From NCBI GenBank assembly GCA_028281725.1, contig JANQJJ010000183.1, positions 1 to 42,353 of the forward strand: a DNA stretch of 42,353 nucleotides. The letters are read 5' to 3'. Shown here in pieces: positions 35,101 to 42,353 of this stretch (position 1 is its first letter; each line of letters opens with the position of its first letter). The notes under the pieces are model-generated. The model was not told the DNA's origin and ran no database searches. It saw nothing but the letters and a program-made list of their open reading frames with translations. A program made the position numbers and the translations under genes. The DNA comes from Pirellulaceae bacterium. Lineage in GTDB: Bacteria; Planctomycetota; Planctomycetia; Pirellulales; Pirellulaceae.

Positions 35101-36170
35101 AATTGACCAGGGCTGTCGAGGATCCGTCTCTTCGCGCCAAATGGATCGATCGTTTTCCAGTGTTTGTGCTCGACTATTCTCATGCTCCGGAACTGGTGAG
35201 CCAGAGGGAAGAGGATTATTTTCAATCGGCGGTTTGTCTTGGACTAGCAAATGTTCCCCAAGAGCGTTTTTCTCAAGCGCAATTGGAGCGACTGCGGCAG
35301 GCCATGGTTGCACTTGCGCGCCGAACGGAAGATGCCGGCGTGCGTGCGGCGGTTGAATATGCCTTTCGCCGATGGAATGTCGACCCGCACGATGTTGCTT
35401 CCCTGGCTCAGCAACTGGCCGTAGACGGGCCGGGCCCAACGCCGCCCGGTCTAAAAATGATTGAGCTACCTGATGGCGTATTCGTTCGGGACGATGGGAA
35501 GCAGAGGACACCAGTGAAGGTTGTCCGGTTTGCTCTGAGTGACTGTGAGACGTCCAGAGAACTTTTTGGCCGTTTCGTCGCTGGCCAGAGCCACCCCGGA
35601 AGAAATCGAGAGAATCACACTAGCCCAACACCCAAGCATCCGGCCAACTACATCAACGTCGATGACGCCATCCGATTTGTCAATTGGCTTAGCCAGCGCG
35701 AACAGTTGCCAGCCTACTACCGACTGCGCAGCGGTGGCTGGCATATTGCGCAAATCGATGGCCCGGGGTATCGTCTGCCCACCGAGTCGGAGTGGGAGTA
35801 TGCTTGCAGGGCCGGCGTTCAGACGGTCTACGTGTGCGGAAGCCAGCCTGAATTGTTGGGCCAATACGCTGTTTTCGGTTCCCTACGGTCCACGGAGCCC
35901 TGTGCCAGCAAGATGCCGAACCCCTGGGGATTCTTTGATCTGTCCGGCAACGTTTGGGAATGGTGTGTCGCAGACCTAGCATCCCCAGGAGCAACCACCG
36001 ACGGCGTGGTCTCACCATCGGGCGGGATCACCGCGGTTATTCGCGGAGGAGCCTACGACAGCCGCACCCATGATTTACACCCGATGACGCGGTATGAAGT
36101 CGAACCGGACAGCCGGCTGAGCGGCATTGGATTCCGCGTTGCTAGATCGGTTGTTCGGACTGAAAAATGA
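32163..36170 (+). CDS. Multidomain zinc finger / Ser-Thr kinase / nSTAND NTPase / transmembrane / FGE-fold protein
   Basis: 1335 residues from ATG 32163, which overlaps the sigma-factor stop and is preceded by GGAGGA. Order: a zinc-binding anti-sigma-like motif (H38-x3-C42-x2-C45); a Ser/Thr kinase domain (about 102-365) with glycine loop GWGGFSTVF, K133, the HRDVKPEN loop starting at H220 (catalytic D222), and D240 of DFG; an nSTAND-type NTPase with Walker A GPSGCGKSS (432-440) and Walker B VLVVIDQFE (D509); a single transmembrane helix at about 830-850; a helical-repeat region; and an FGE/sulfatase-modifying-factor fold (about 1110-1335; LPTESEWEYACRAG, NVWEWC, IRGGAYDS). The cysteines of true formylglycine-generating enzymes are missing from the last segment, so it probably binds rather than modifies. 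The arrangement suggests an envelope sensor signalling to the coupled sigma factor. Confidence 0.9.
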   Translation: MSWSVALTRDDACPAVSVLTEFSLGRLSEDEIGLVGSHLEHCSACLSTLDTLNSLRIADDSWMMSRSYLLEPALADLKARARSLVPEHSAGTDTAPIPLRIGDYELLERIGWGGFSTVFSARDLRSGKIVAVKVLCDEVRTQAYPDEAKALQALSHPSIVSVFDCDTYAPNRWFVAMEYIEGESLRDSIRAGRFDALEASLLVAKVARALHHAHTRGFVHRDVKPENILVDRIGQPRVTDFGLAVHDDHQWDHRGQIAGTRPYMSPEQVRRESHRLDGRTDVWALGVTYYELLTGQRPFRGSNKRQLVDEILHRQPKPPRQIRDSLPVELERICLRCLSKAMTDRYSTALDLAADLESYHDKDAVAFPPENERSAIVPKGLCSFERHDSDFFLPLLPGPRDRHGIPETVRFWKTRIEERTRHQTFSVGLLYGPSGCGKSSFVKAGLLPHLDRRVHCVYLEATQAGSEERLLSALANEFPQVSPDGSLQDAMLALRQRETEAPKVLVVIDQFEHCLHAWDQHSNTPLIDALRQCDGALLQCLLIVRDDFWMGITSFLRRIDVQQTEGFNVAAVPLFSIPHAKEVLVEFGRAYGRISSDVPTVAQQAFVARSIDLLSEGGQVVCLRMALFAQMMKDRPWVPSTLRAVGGLEGLGVKFLEESINAPTAPRSTRIHAQAIARVLRVLLPDAGNTIRGASKSRHELLRASGYAHRPDDFCALLRILDNELRLITPVAEEGTDTEKPPSAKYQLSHDYLVASLRTWLHLRDETTLRGRATIRLKNRERNWRLSSEKRQLPDFWETLDIWLLSDWKSWTGNESRMMRRATWHHAVRGITLVVPTLLLLLATMAWFDLTRRVSRLQEAKPDAVADAIQSLRVYRPLAIPYLRTRMGDSSLGTQTRLRAALALSKLGSSESDEILQHAEHASPEEIRLAVELLKSDPQAALRLQQFYATTQQASGSNGDTLVFAALMAINLGDGALSVELTRAVEDPSLRAKWIDRFPVFVLDYSHAPELVSQREEDYFQSAVCLGLANVPQERFSQAQLERLRQAMVALARRTEDAGVRAAVEYAFRRWNVDPHDVASLAQQLAVDGPGPTPPGLKMIELPDGVFVRDDGKQRTPVKVVRFALSDCETSRELFGRFVAGQSHPGRNRENHTSPTPKHPANYINVDDAIRFVNWLSQREQLPAYYRLRSGGWHIAQIDGPGYRLPTESEWEYACRAGVQTVYVCGSQPELLGQYAVFGSLRSTEPCASKMPNPWGFFDLSGNVWEWCVADLASPGATTDGVVSPSGGITAVIRGGAYDSRTHDLHPMTRYEVEPDSRLSGIGFRVARSVVRTEK

Positions 36171-36212
36171 CTCCAAACCCCTAACTGGAAAGCCTACCAC
36201 GAGAGAGCCCCC

Positions 36213-36734
36213 ATGAACCCATCGCAGCCACTCGAGTTTGATCGTATTTTCCTCTCTGACGGACGCCTGATCCTGCAGTCAACCGAAATTGCCGTGGTCT
36301 CGAAGGCTGTAGAGATCCAGCGCACCGATCAGTGGAATTTCCTGTTTGCCGTTGGCTCAGGCGACAGCCAGCAACTGCTACACATCTGGCAGAGAATGAT
36401 CCACGAACCTACGTTTTTTGACTATCAGCAACGCGACCCAGCCACGGCAGCAGCCGATTACCCAGTGGCAACGTACGGCGAGAGCTATGCGGCTCCGGCG
36501 CCAGCCGGTCTCAGCTATCCATCCTATCAATATGGCTCGGGCGGAGGAGTCCAGGTCGCATTGATCGGCAACAGCGAATTTGGCCATCGCCGAATCGTTA
36601 ATCTGTCTAATATCTTAAAGTTGAATATTTGCGTTGAGACGCTACGGCGGGATCGCGTTCTGATCCAGCTCTGTTGTCATGGTGATTGTCCAATCGATTC
36701 CGTGCTGCGGGTCAATGACGGGCATTGCGACTAG
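36213..36734 (+). CDS. Hypothetical protein
   Basis: 173 residues, no signal peptide. Residues 1-70 look folded (FDRIFLSDGRLILQSTEIAV, then WNFLFAVGSGDSQQLLHIWQ). A Pro/Ala/Tyr/Ser/Gly-rich linker (about 80-112; ATYGESYAAPAPAGLSYPSY) follows. The end is a second compact region with several cysteines (LCCHGDCPIDS). I do not recognise it. It sits 42 bp after the kinase gene on the same strand and 109 bp before the glycosyltransferase gene, so it may belong to that transcript. A GAGAG lies before the start. Confidence 0.6.
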   Translation: MNPSQPLEFDRIFLSDGRLILQSTEIAVVSKAVEIQRTDQWNFLFAVGSGDSQQLLHIWQRMIHEPTFFDYQQRDPATAAADYPVATYGESYAAPAPAGLSYPSYQYGSGGGVQVALIGNSEFGHRRIVNLSNILKLNICVETLRRDRVLIQLCCHGDCPIDSVLRVNDGHCD

Positions 36735-36843
36735 CGTATTTTTAATGAGAACTGGCACCAGATTTCAGCAAGTTTGCATGGAAGACCACCCACGCACGTA
36801 AGCGATATGAGTGGGCGGGCTGGCGCCGGTAAGGAGAAGCATC

Positions 36844-38238
36844 ATGAGTGAACGACAAATCGTGGTTGTAGACAACGCGTGTGGCGAGGACTGGTGGACC
36901 GGCGCCGATTGGAGCGCAGATTCCGCGACCGTAAAGACATACCGTGACGGAGCCCCGCGACGAGAAGGTAGCCGCCCGTCTTCAGCGGAGGCCGTCTATC
37001 TTCAGCATATCATCGAGAACTACGATAAGCTTCCGGAGCAAATCGTCTTCTTGCACGGTGGGGCGGCAGAGCATTGTCCGGACATTGTTCAAAAGGTTCG
37101 TTGTACGCCGGTAGACGTCGGATTCAAATCATACGGCGAAGAGTTGCTTGTAGAGGAGGTAGACGAATCTAGCGATCCACTCTTTGACGAATTGCCTCTC
37201 GGAACTGACGGTGGGGCGGCCCCCAGCTTTGTTTCTTATCAGGTCGGATCTCTTTTTGCTGTATCCAGAAAGCAGATTCGGGCGCATCCTCTCTCGTGGT
37301 ATCGGCGCGCTGCCGGGATTGCCGAGTCCGGTGTCTGTTGCGCCAGGTCGCTCCAGCGGTACTGGCACCGGCTATTTGCCGTCCGGCAGCGACGACGAGG
37401 AATCGTGACTGCCGCCGACAGCCACATTTATCGTGACCTCCAGTTTCTGATCCAGTCGTTGCAGGCTGTCGATAAGCATCCCATCATCGTTTACGATCTC
37501 GGGCTAAAGCACTACCAACTGGAGTGGTGCCTTTCGCAGCCCAATGTCACCTGTCGCCCCCTGCCCCCTCTCAGCCCAAGCCTTCGACAATACGTTGGGC
37601 AACATCGCTGGCAAGCCTGGCTCAAGCCCGCCTATATTCGGGATGCGGACTTGGATGAAATGGCATGGATTGACGCGGACTGCGTCGTGGTGGAGCCGCT
37701 GACCGATTTCTTTGCAATGCTCGAAGAAGCTCCGCTGTTGATGCCCGAGGTTGCGCCGGGATGTGGAGCCAACCACGCCGACCTGTACACCAAGCATCTA
37801 CCGATCGCCAACGCGGATGAGCGCATTTCGACCGAGATCAACAATGGGGTCATCGGATTGCACCGCAACCGAGATCACGATCTGCTCGATGCGTGGCTGT
37901 ATGCCGTCGAGTGGGCTGTTGAGAATCCGCAACTCCGCCACTTGATCCGCTGGTATGACCAGGGCGCGTTTCTGTGGGCCATTCTGAAGACCGGCAACGA
38001 GCGCAACATCCTGTCCAGCCAGAGATGGAATTATCCCGCTCAGATCCATAGACCGTTACTCAGCCATGCGATCGAAAACCGAATCAGTCTGGTCGAAACA
38101 ATGCGGCTTATGCACCCCGCCGCGTCCATCGTGCACTGGTTTGGGCTATGTAAACTGTCGATTGCATTTAACGAAGAAATCAATCGACTGTTCGAGTTTG
38201 AACCCGCCCATGAAACATTAGAGCGACTTTCCCCTTAG
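36844..38238 (+). CDS. DUF3431-like domain fused to a GT8-like glycosyltransferase domain
   Basis: 464 residues from ATG 36844, chosen because GGAG lies seven bases upstream. Residues 1-170 match DUF3431 (PF11913): SSAEAVYLQHIIENYDKLPE at 47-66 followed by QIVFLHGG, the signature of that family, which often occurs in cell-surface glycan loci. Residues 190-460 read as a GT-A fold of the GT8 type: ADSHIYRDLQFLIQSLQ, then a D277-A-D279 metal/nucleotide-sugar motif in AWIDADCVVVEP, later INNGVIGLHR and WYDQGAFLWAIL. The two parts would together make or modify a cell-envelope glycan, acceptor unknown. No transmembrane segment is obvious. The fusion is unusual to me. Confidence 0.78.
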   Translation: MSERQIVVVDNACGEDWWTGADWSADSATVKTYRDGAPRREGSRPSSAEAVYLQHIIENYDKLPEQIVFLHGGAAEHCPDIVQKVRCTPVDVGFKSYGEELLVEEVDESSDPLFDELPLGTDGGAAPSFVSYQVGSLFAVSRKQIRAHPLSWYRRAAGIAESGVCCARSLQRYWHRLFAVRQRRRGIVTAADSHIYRDLQFLIQSLQAVDKHPIIVYDLGLKHYQLEWCLSQPNVTCRPLPPLSPSLRQYVGQHRWQAWLKPAYIRDADLDEMAWIDADCVVVEPLTDFFAMLEEAPLLMPEVAPGCGANHADLYTKHLPIANADERISTEINNGVIGLHRNRDHDLLDAWLYAVEWAVENPQLRHLIRWYDQGAFLWAILKTGNERNILSSQRWNYPAQIHRPLLSHAIENRISLVETMRLMHPAASIVHWFGLCKLSIAFNEEINRLFEFEPAHETLERLSP

Positions 38239-38457
38239 CGTAAACTGATTTCCTTCGGTTGACCCACGCAGACTACGGACCGCGCAGACCTGGACGCTTG
38301 TTGATGGACCGCACTCCATTCTCGCTCGGCCCACGGAGCGGAATAGATGGGAGTGGGAGTCAGGGAAAGAGACCAGCCAAGGTGAAAAAATTATAGGTGT
38401 CCGTAAGGCTCGCATTTGGCGGCCTATCAATTTCATTCCGAATGACTTGGGAGCATC

Positions 38458-40386
38458 ATGAAACTTCGACTCTATCATAGCGGCGGAGAACCGGGGCAGA
38501 CTGAGCAACTAATTACCGAACTGGAGACGAAGTCGGTACCGTTGGATAATCGCGTCCGCTGCGTCGAAGTGAACTCCAATGGCCAGTTCATCGTGGTCTT
38601 TCACTCCGACCAGTTCGCGCTCGGGCACAAGGTAACCCTGCGAAATGATTGGGATGGATGGACTGCGGATATTCAGGGCGAATTCTGGTTTGGAAAGTGG
38701 ATCTTTAAACTGGATCCGAAGTCCTACCCAGCGACGTTCAAAATGAAGTTTGCTTTGGATGGCTTAGAGATGACAACGCCTCCCTATGATGTCACCGTGG
38801 CGCCTGACACAGCCTGCCTATACTTCGATTCGATGGTTACATTTCCGGACAGCCTGCCGCGTTTCAAGCACGGCATCGACAATCTGGTGTCGTCCAGGAC
38901 CAAGCTTCAGCGAGCTATGGTTCCACCCCAAGTCGATCCGAAGCGGCACTACGACGTGATTGTCATCGGATCGGGAATGGGGGGAGGCGTCTTGGCGGAC
39001 CAGCTATCCGATGCCGACATCAACACCCTGGTGCTCGAGGCGGGCAGTCTTCCATTTCAGACGCACATTGACAATCTTCCCGGACACAATTTCAACTTTG
39101 GCACCGCAGAGCGAGACCAGGTCGGACACTATATCAACCGGCCCAATTCTGAATCCGCTTTCTTGTTCGGAGCCCAGATGAATCTCGGCGGCCGGTCGGT
39201 CTACTGGGAAGGGTTGATTCCACGCATGGACCGGTGGGAAGCAAACCATTGGCCCAGTAGCGTGCGAGATTACCTATTCCGGCAACAGGGGTATCACCAG
39301 GCAGAGCAGCTTGTTCGGAAACGACGTACGCTGGGACCATTTCAGGAATCGCTGATCCATGACTTGCGTTCGGCTTTCAAAGAGTTCTACGTTGAAGATC
39401 TGCCCCGCGCCCTACACCAACCGAATCTGACGATCCGGCGGTCGGCGGCAAAGGTCGATAATGTGCTCGTCCGGCCGACAGGCGTCTTTTCCACCGCCGA
39501 TTTGCTGATGGATTCACTAGCGACCGACCGGGTCATGGCACGACCCTATCTAACCATCAACCTCAGCCATCTGGTCACCCGCATCGAAACCAAAGGAAAT
39601 CGGGCCGTGGAGGTAGTCTGCCAGGACCTCGATGGGAACGTCGAGCGACGATACCAAGGCCGCTACATCGTGTTGGCCGCCGGTTCGCTGGAGAGTCCTC
39701 GTATCGCCATGGCCAGCCAGCTGGAAGATAAGAACCAGCTAATCGGGGTTGGACTGACGGATCACCCGGCGTTTGCTCAAAAGCGGCTTGTCGAGCTGTA
39801 TCCCGAAAGTCCTTTTGCGGGGGCGAAAAAGCATGCGAAGATCCTGCTGCGGCACCGAGACGGCGCTTCGCACCCCTACACGGTCGAGATCCTGATCAAT
39901 CCACGCTATTGGGATGTGCGTCACTCCGATGATGACGCGATGCAGGCGACAACGCAGGCGACCGACAAAACATTTGCCAATGTGAAATTTCTTTTCGATA
40001 GCCAACTCGATAATCGCAACCGCATTTTCTACCGTGGGCCAGGGGAAAAGCTGGAGGTCCTCGTGCATGCCAACGATTCCGCGTTGCCTTTGCGAGACGA
40101 GGTGACGGCGCTGCACCATCGAGTTCTGAAATTCTTACAGGCCGATTTCGATCCGCAGGAGGAAATGGACTACCATTCCAACGGGACAGTCCACCACGCG
40201 GGAGGATCGATGCGTATGAGCGAGGACGGGACGGGAGTCGTCGATGAAAACCTGCGGTTTCTCGGCTACGAAAACCTTTATTGCTGCGACGTTTCGGTTT
40301 TCCCACGTATTCCGACTTCCAACCCCGCACTGACTCTGGTAGCCCTGGCCCAGCGTCTGGCGGCGCATCTGGAGACCCAGAGGTAA
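38458..40386 (+). CDS. GMC-family FAD oxidoreductase with N-terminal carbohydrate-binding-like domain
   Basis: 642 residues, with GGGAG close before the ATG. Residues 30-118 form a beta-sandwich resembling a starch-binding module (FHSDQFALGHKVTLRNDWDG, FWFGKWIFKLDPKSYPATFK). The FAD domain starts at about 167 with VIVIGSGMGGGVLADQLS and continues with LVLEAGS and AQMNLGGRSVYWEGLIPR. The C-terminal GMC region reads TVHHAGGSMRMS and PRIPTSNPALTLVALAQRLA with the catalytic His/Asn pair. GMC enzymes oxidise alcohols, sugars or sterols. The extra N-terminal module hints at a glycan substrate. It lies 219 bp after the glycosyltransferase gene on the same strand. Confidence 0.85.
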   Translation: MKLRLYHSGGEPGQTEQLITELETKSVPLDNRVRCVEVNSNGQFIVVFHSDQFALGHKVTLRNDWDGWTADIQGEFWFGKWIFKLDPKSYPATFKMKFALDGLEMTTPPYDVTVAPDTACLYFDSMVTFPDSLPRFKHGIDNLVSSRTKLQRAMVPPQVDPKRHYDVIVIGSGMGGGVLADQLSDADINTLVLEAGSLPFQTHIDNLPGHNFNFGTAERDQVGHYINRPNSESAFLFGAQMNLGGRSVYWEGLIPRMDRWEANHWPSSVRDYLFRQQGYHQAEQLVRKRRTLGPFQESLIHDLRSAFKEFYVEDLPRALHQPNLTIRRSAAKVDNVLVRPTGVFSTADLLMDSLATDRVMARPYLTINLSHLVTRIETKGNRAVEVVCQDLDGNVERRYQGRYIVLAAGSLESPRIAMASQLEDKNQLIGVGLTDHPAFAQKRLVELYPESPFAGAKKHAKILLRHRDGASHPYTVEILINPRYWDVRHSDDDAMQATTQATDKTFANVKFLFDSQLDNRNRIFYRGPGEKLEVLVHANDSALPLRDEVTALHHRVLKFLQADFDPQEEMDYHSNGTVHHAGGSMRMSEDGTGVVDENLRFLGYENLYCCDVSVFPRIPTSNPALTLVALAQRLAAHLETQR

Positions 40387-40542
40387 ACGACCTCGCAGGC
40401 AAATCCAGGTTCTTCGCCCGGAGCGGCCAGTTGCTGTACCATGGCATGTGCGGCAGAACCAGATGACGCGGTCAATCGCGGAGAGAATTGCCTCAGTGCA
40501 TCCGGCGGGACTTTTGAAACACACACTTATCTTCCAGTACCG

Positions 40543-42303
40543 ATGATCAGACAATTCGCAGTATGGGCAATCGCCTGCATGGCTTCCATGACCAGTGTTG
40601 TGCCGACAACCTGGGCAGCTCCCGAACAGATCCAGTGCAACCTACTGATCGCCGGAGCGACGGAATCCGGTTGGGCGGCGGCCATCCAGGCAGCCCGGTT
40701 GGGAATCGATGAAATCGTGATCGTTCATGATGGCCGATGGTTTGGTGGGCAATATACCGAGCAGGCCCTCTCTTGTGTCGATGAGAACAAGGGTATGGAT
40801 ACGGAAGGTTGGGGCGTGCCCTGGCATCCGATGCGCCGAGCTTTTCACCGCTCTGGTCTGTTCAAGGAACTGATGGATCGTATCGAAGCGTTCAACACGG
40901 AAAAGTATGGCTCGCCCATGCCTGGAAAACCTTGGCACGGTCCGTCGACATTTCGACCAGCCGAGGCGGAGGCCATCTTCAGCGAGATGATTCAGCCTTG
41001 GATAGATGCCGGCCAGATTCGCGTGATTTGGAATCGATATCCGCTCGAGGCGGACGTCCACGATTCGCGGCTACGCCAGGTTTCCTTTGCACCGGTCGCG
41101 GGTGGTCCGGCGGACTTGCACGTGCAAGCCAAGTTGACGATTGACGCCACCGACTGGGGCGAAGTGATTCAGCGTTGTGGCGCAGCGTATGAGTGTGGCC
41201 CGGATCCGAAATCCCGTTATGGCGAGCCGAGCGCTCCACGTCCGGGTACGTTCCCGATCAACGAGATGAATCCGATTACCTGGGCAATGATTGTAGTCGA
41301 ATCGCGAGTCGAAACACCGATTCCCCGCCCCAAACGCTTCGACGATCGGAACTATCCACGCGCCACAGGCTTTAGCCAGAAGGCGTTTGAGCATCTGACG
41401 TGGGACGTGGCCAATCCCGGTTTGGGGTCGATCGGCCACTGGCCGCCCGCCGGTGCCGCTTCGAATCGACAACTAACGGTCTACACCGTCCGCCGCCTGG
41501 TGGACGGATTTACGAGTCGAGACGGTCAGACATCCATCCTGCTCAACTACATGAATGGGCAAGACTACCCTTTGGAACGCCTGCCGCAGCCGGTCGTGGA
41601 CGCACTGGAAGCGACCGAGCCTGGTGCCAGCCAGAAGAACATCGTTGAAATGACACGGACGCAGCGACAAATCGTCTTTGACGACGCAAAACAACATGCC
41701 CGCGGCGTGTTGTATCACCTGCAAAACTTTGTGCACGAGTCGGCGACCGACCGCACTCACAGCTTTCGCAAGTTTCACCTCAGTCAGGAATTCGGGACAC
41801 CCGACCATCTGCCACCCAAGCCGTACATTCGTGAGGGACTTCGCCTGCGGGCGATGTACATGATGCGCGAGCAGGACGGCCGAAATCGAGACGGAGTAAC
41901 GAAGCAGGATGCGCGTCCGCGATTTTCCCACGTCCGCTATCCGGACGGTCTCTTCGCCTGGCAGTTTCACTACGATTTTCATCGCACGGGACGCACGTAC
42001 CTCACCGACGAAGGCCCGAGCGGACCATGGATTGACTATCACAAGCCGAATCGGCACACCAATTTCATCAGTGATCGCTGCACATTCCCACTGCGCAGTT
42101 TGATTCCGGAAACGATGGACGGCTTGCTCGGCGCTCAGGGCAACCTGGGCTTCAGCAGTATCGTCAGTGCCGCTATTAGATTGCACGACCAGCGAATTCA
42201 CGTCGGTCAGGCCGCCGGTGCCACGGCGGCGGTCAGCTTGCGAGAGGGGCTCGACCTGGCCTGGCGCACGAAGTGTAGATTCGGCAATTTGGGGAGAATT
42301 TGA
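40543..42303 (+). CDS. Secreted FAD-dependent oxidoreductase (FAD_oxidored family)
   Basis: 586 residues from ATG 40543, chosen because a signal peptide (FAVWAIACMASMTSVVPTTW-A) follows; an ATG at 40441 would add 34 unrelated residues. The Rossmann-like start is LLIAGATESGWAAAIQAARL, as in the PF12831 group (glycine motif GATESG rather than the usual GGTPGG), followed by RWFGGQYTEQALSCVDE. Near residue 200 is a substrate-side segment TIDATDWGEVIQRCGAAYEC. Later segments VTKQDARPRFSHVRYPDGLF and RCTFPLRSLIPETMDG are typical of the family. Such proteins are common secreted planctomycete enzymes of unknown substrate. It stands 156 bp after the GMC gene and may be co-transcribed. Confidence 0.85.
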   Translation: MIRQFAVWAIACMASMTSVVPTTWAAPEQIQCNLLIAGATESGWAAAIQAARLGIDEIVIVHDGRWFGGQYTEQALSCVDENKGMDTEGWGVPWHPMRRAFHRSGLFKELMDRIEAFNTEKYGSPMPGKPWHGPSTFRPAEAEAIFSEMIQPWIDAGQIRVIWNRYPLEADVHDSRLRQVSFAPVAGGPADLHVQAKLTIDATDWGEVIQRCGAAYECGPDPKSRYGEPSAPRPGTFPINEMNPITWAMIVVESRVETPIPRPKRFDDRNYPRATGFSQKAFEHLTWDVANPGLGSIGHWPPAGAASNRQLTVYTVRRLVDGFTSRDGQTSILLNYMNGQDYPLERLPQPVVDALEATEPGASQKNIVEMTRTQRQIVFDDAKQHARGVLYHLQNFVHESATDRTHSFRKFHLSQEFGTPDHLPPKPYIREGLRLRAMYMMREQDGRNRDGVTKQDARPRFSHVRYPDGLFAWQFHYDFHRTGRTYLTDEGPSGPWIDYHKPNRHTNFISDRCTFPLRSLIPETMDGLLGAQGNLGFSSIVSAAIRLHDQRIHVGQAAGATAAVSLREGLDLAWRTKCRFGNLGRI

Positions 42304-42353
42304 ATCGAAAAAGCTGTCGCAATTTGGTATTGGCTAATGAGACCAATCAATCA

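Noticed and set aside
31555..36170. Possibility that the FGE-fold protein belongs to a diversity-generating retroelement
   Set aside because: No reverse transcriptase gene or template/variable repeat pair is visible in the window.
36753..36770. TGGCACCAGATTTCAGC, similar to the -24 half of a sigma-54 promoter
   Set aside because: The -24 part matches but the -12 position reads CA where GC is required, and no enhancer-binding protein gene is near.

Overview
The window is about 42.4 kb of moderately GC-rich chromosomal DNA. It most resembles a planctomycete of the Pirellulales type. This is inferred from gene content: an ECF sigma factor translationally coupled to a giant Ser/Thr kinase, many secreted proteins of unknown function, a Porin_O_P-type porin, DUF6702 and FAD_oxidored families, and a recR-rpoN neighbourhood. 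I saw no tRNA, rRNA, insertion sequence, prophage, integrase or CRISPR array, so this reads as a chromosomal backbone with lineage-specific secreted and signalling genes.

Layout. 1-6.6 kb: a truncated glutamine cyclotransferase and an EboE-like TIM-barrel protein on the minus strand, then a plus-strand run of M1 metallopeptidase, DUF6702 protein and CinA-like protein. 7-10.6 kb: aroA, a convergent zinc-ribbon gene overlapping its 3' end, and a translationally coupled nagB-nagA pair for amino-sugar catabolism. 10.9-14.6 kb: a porin, a Cys-rich secreted protein with a 15-bp repeat, a small conserved protein and a low-molecular-weight phosphotyrosine phosphatase. 14.6-17 kb: tdh-kbl on the minus strand (threonine to glycine). 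17-20 kb: a Tat-exported beta-propeller protein and a highly charged disordered protein. 20-25 kb: information processing, with the SRP RNA gene (not protein coding, recognised from its domain IV core), dnaX, ybaB, recR and rpoN. 25-28.4 kb: an integral membrane protein and a large secreted protein, both unrecognised. 28.5-31.2 kb (minus): a secreted subtilase and, downstream, a small secreted protein whose C-terminal half resembles that subtilase's propeptide. 31.5-40.4 kb (plus): an ECF sigma factor, a 1335-residue zinc-finger/kinase/nSTAND/transmembrane/FGE-fold protein, an unknown gene, a DUF3431-glycosyltransferase fusion and a GMC oxidoreductase. 40.5-42.3 kb: a secreted FAD-dependent oxidoreductase.

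The observations I rate highest are: (1) an A10 run in dnaX, just after the clamp-loader domains, with stop codons immediately following in both other frames, as expected for a slippage or frameshift site producing a short gamma subunit; (2) loss of the four zinc-binding cysteines in the same DnaX; (3) the subtilase paired with a free-standing propeptide-like protein; (4) the sigma factor coupled to a receptor-like zinc-finger/kinase/STAND/FGE-fold protein; (5) an SRP RNA whose apical loop is not a GNRA tetraloop. Protein functions rest on motif recognition by eye; no database search was run.
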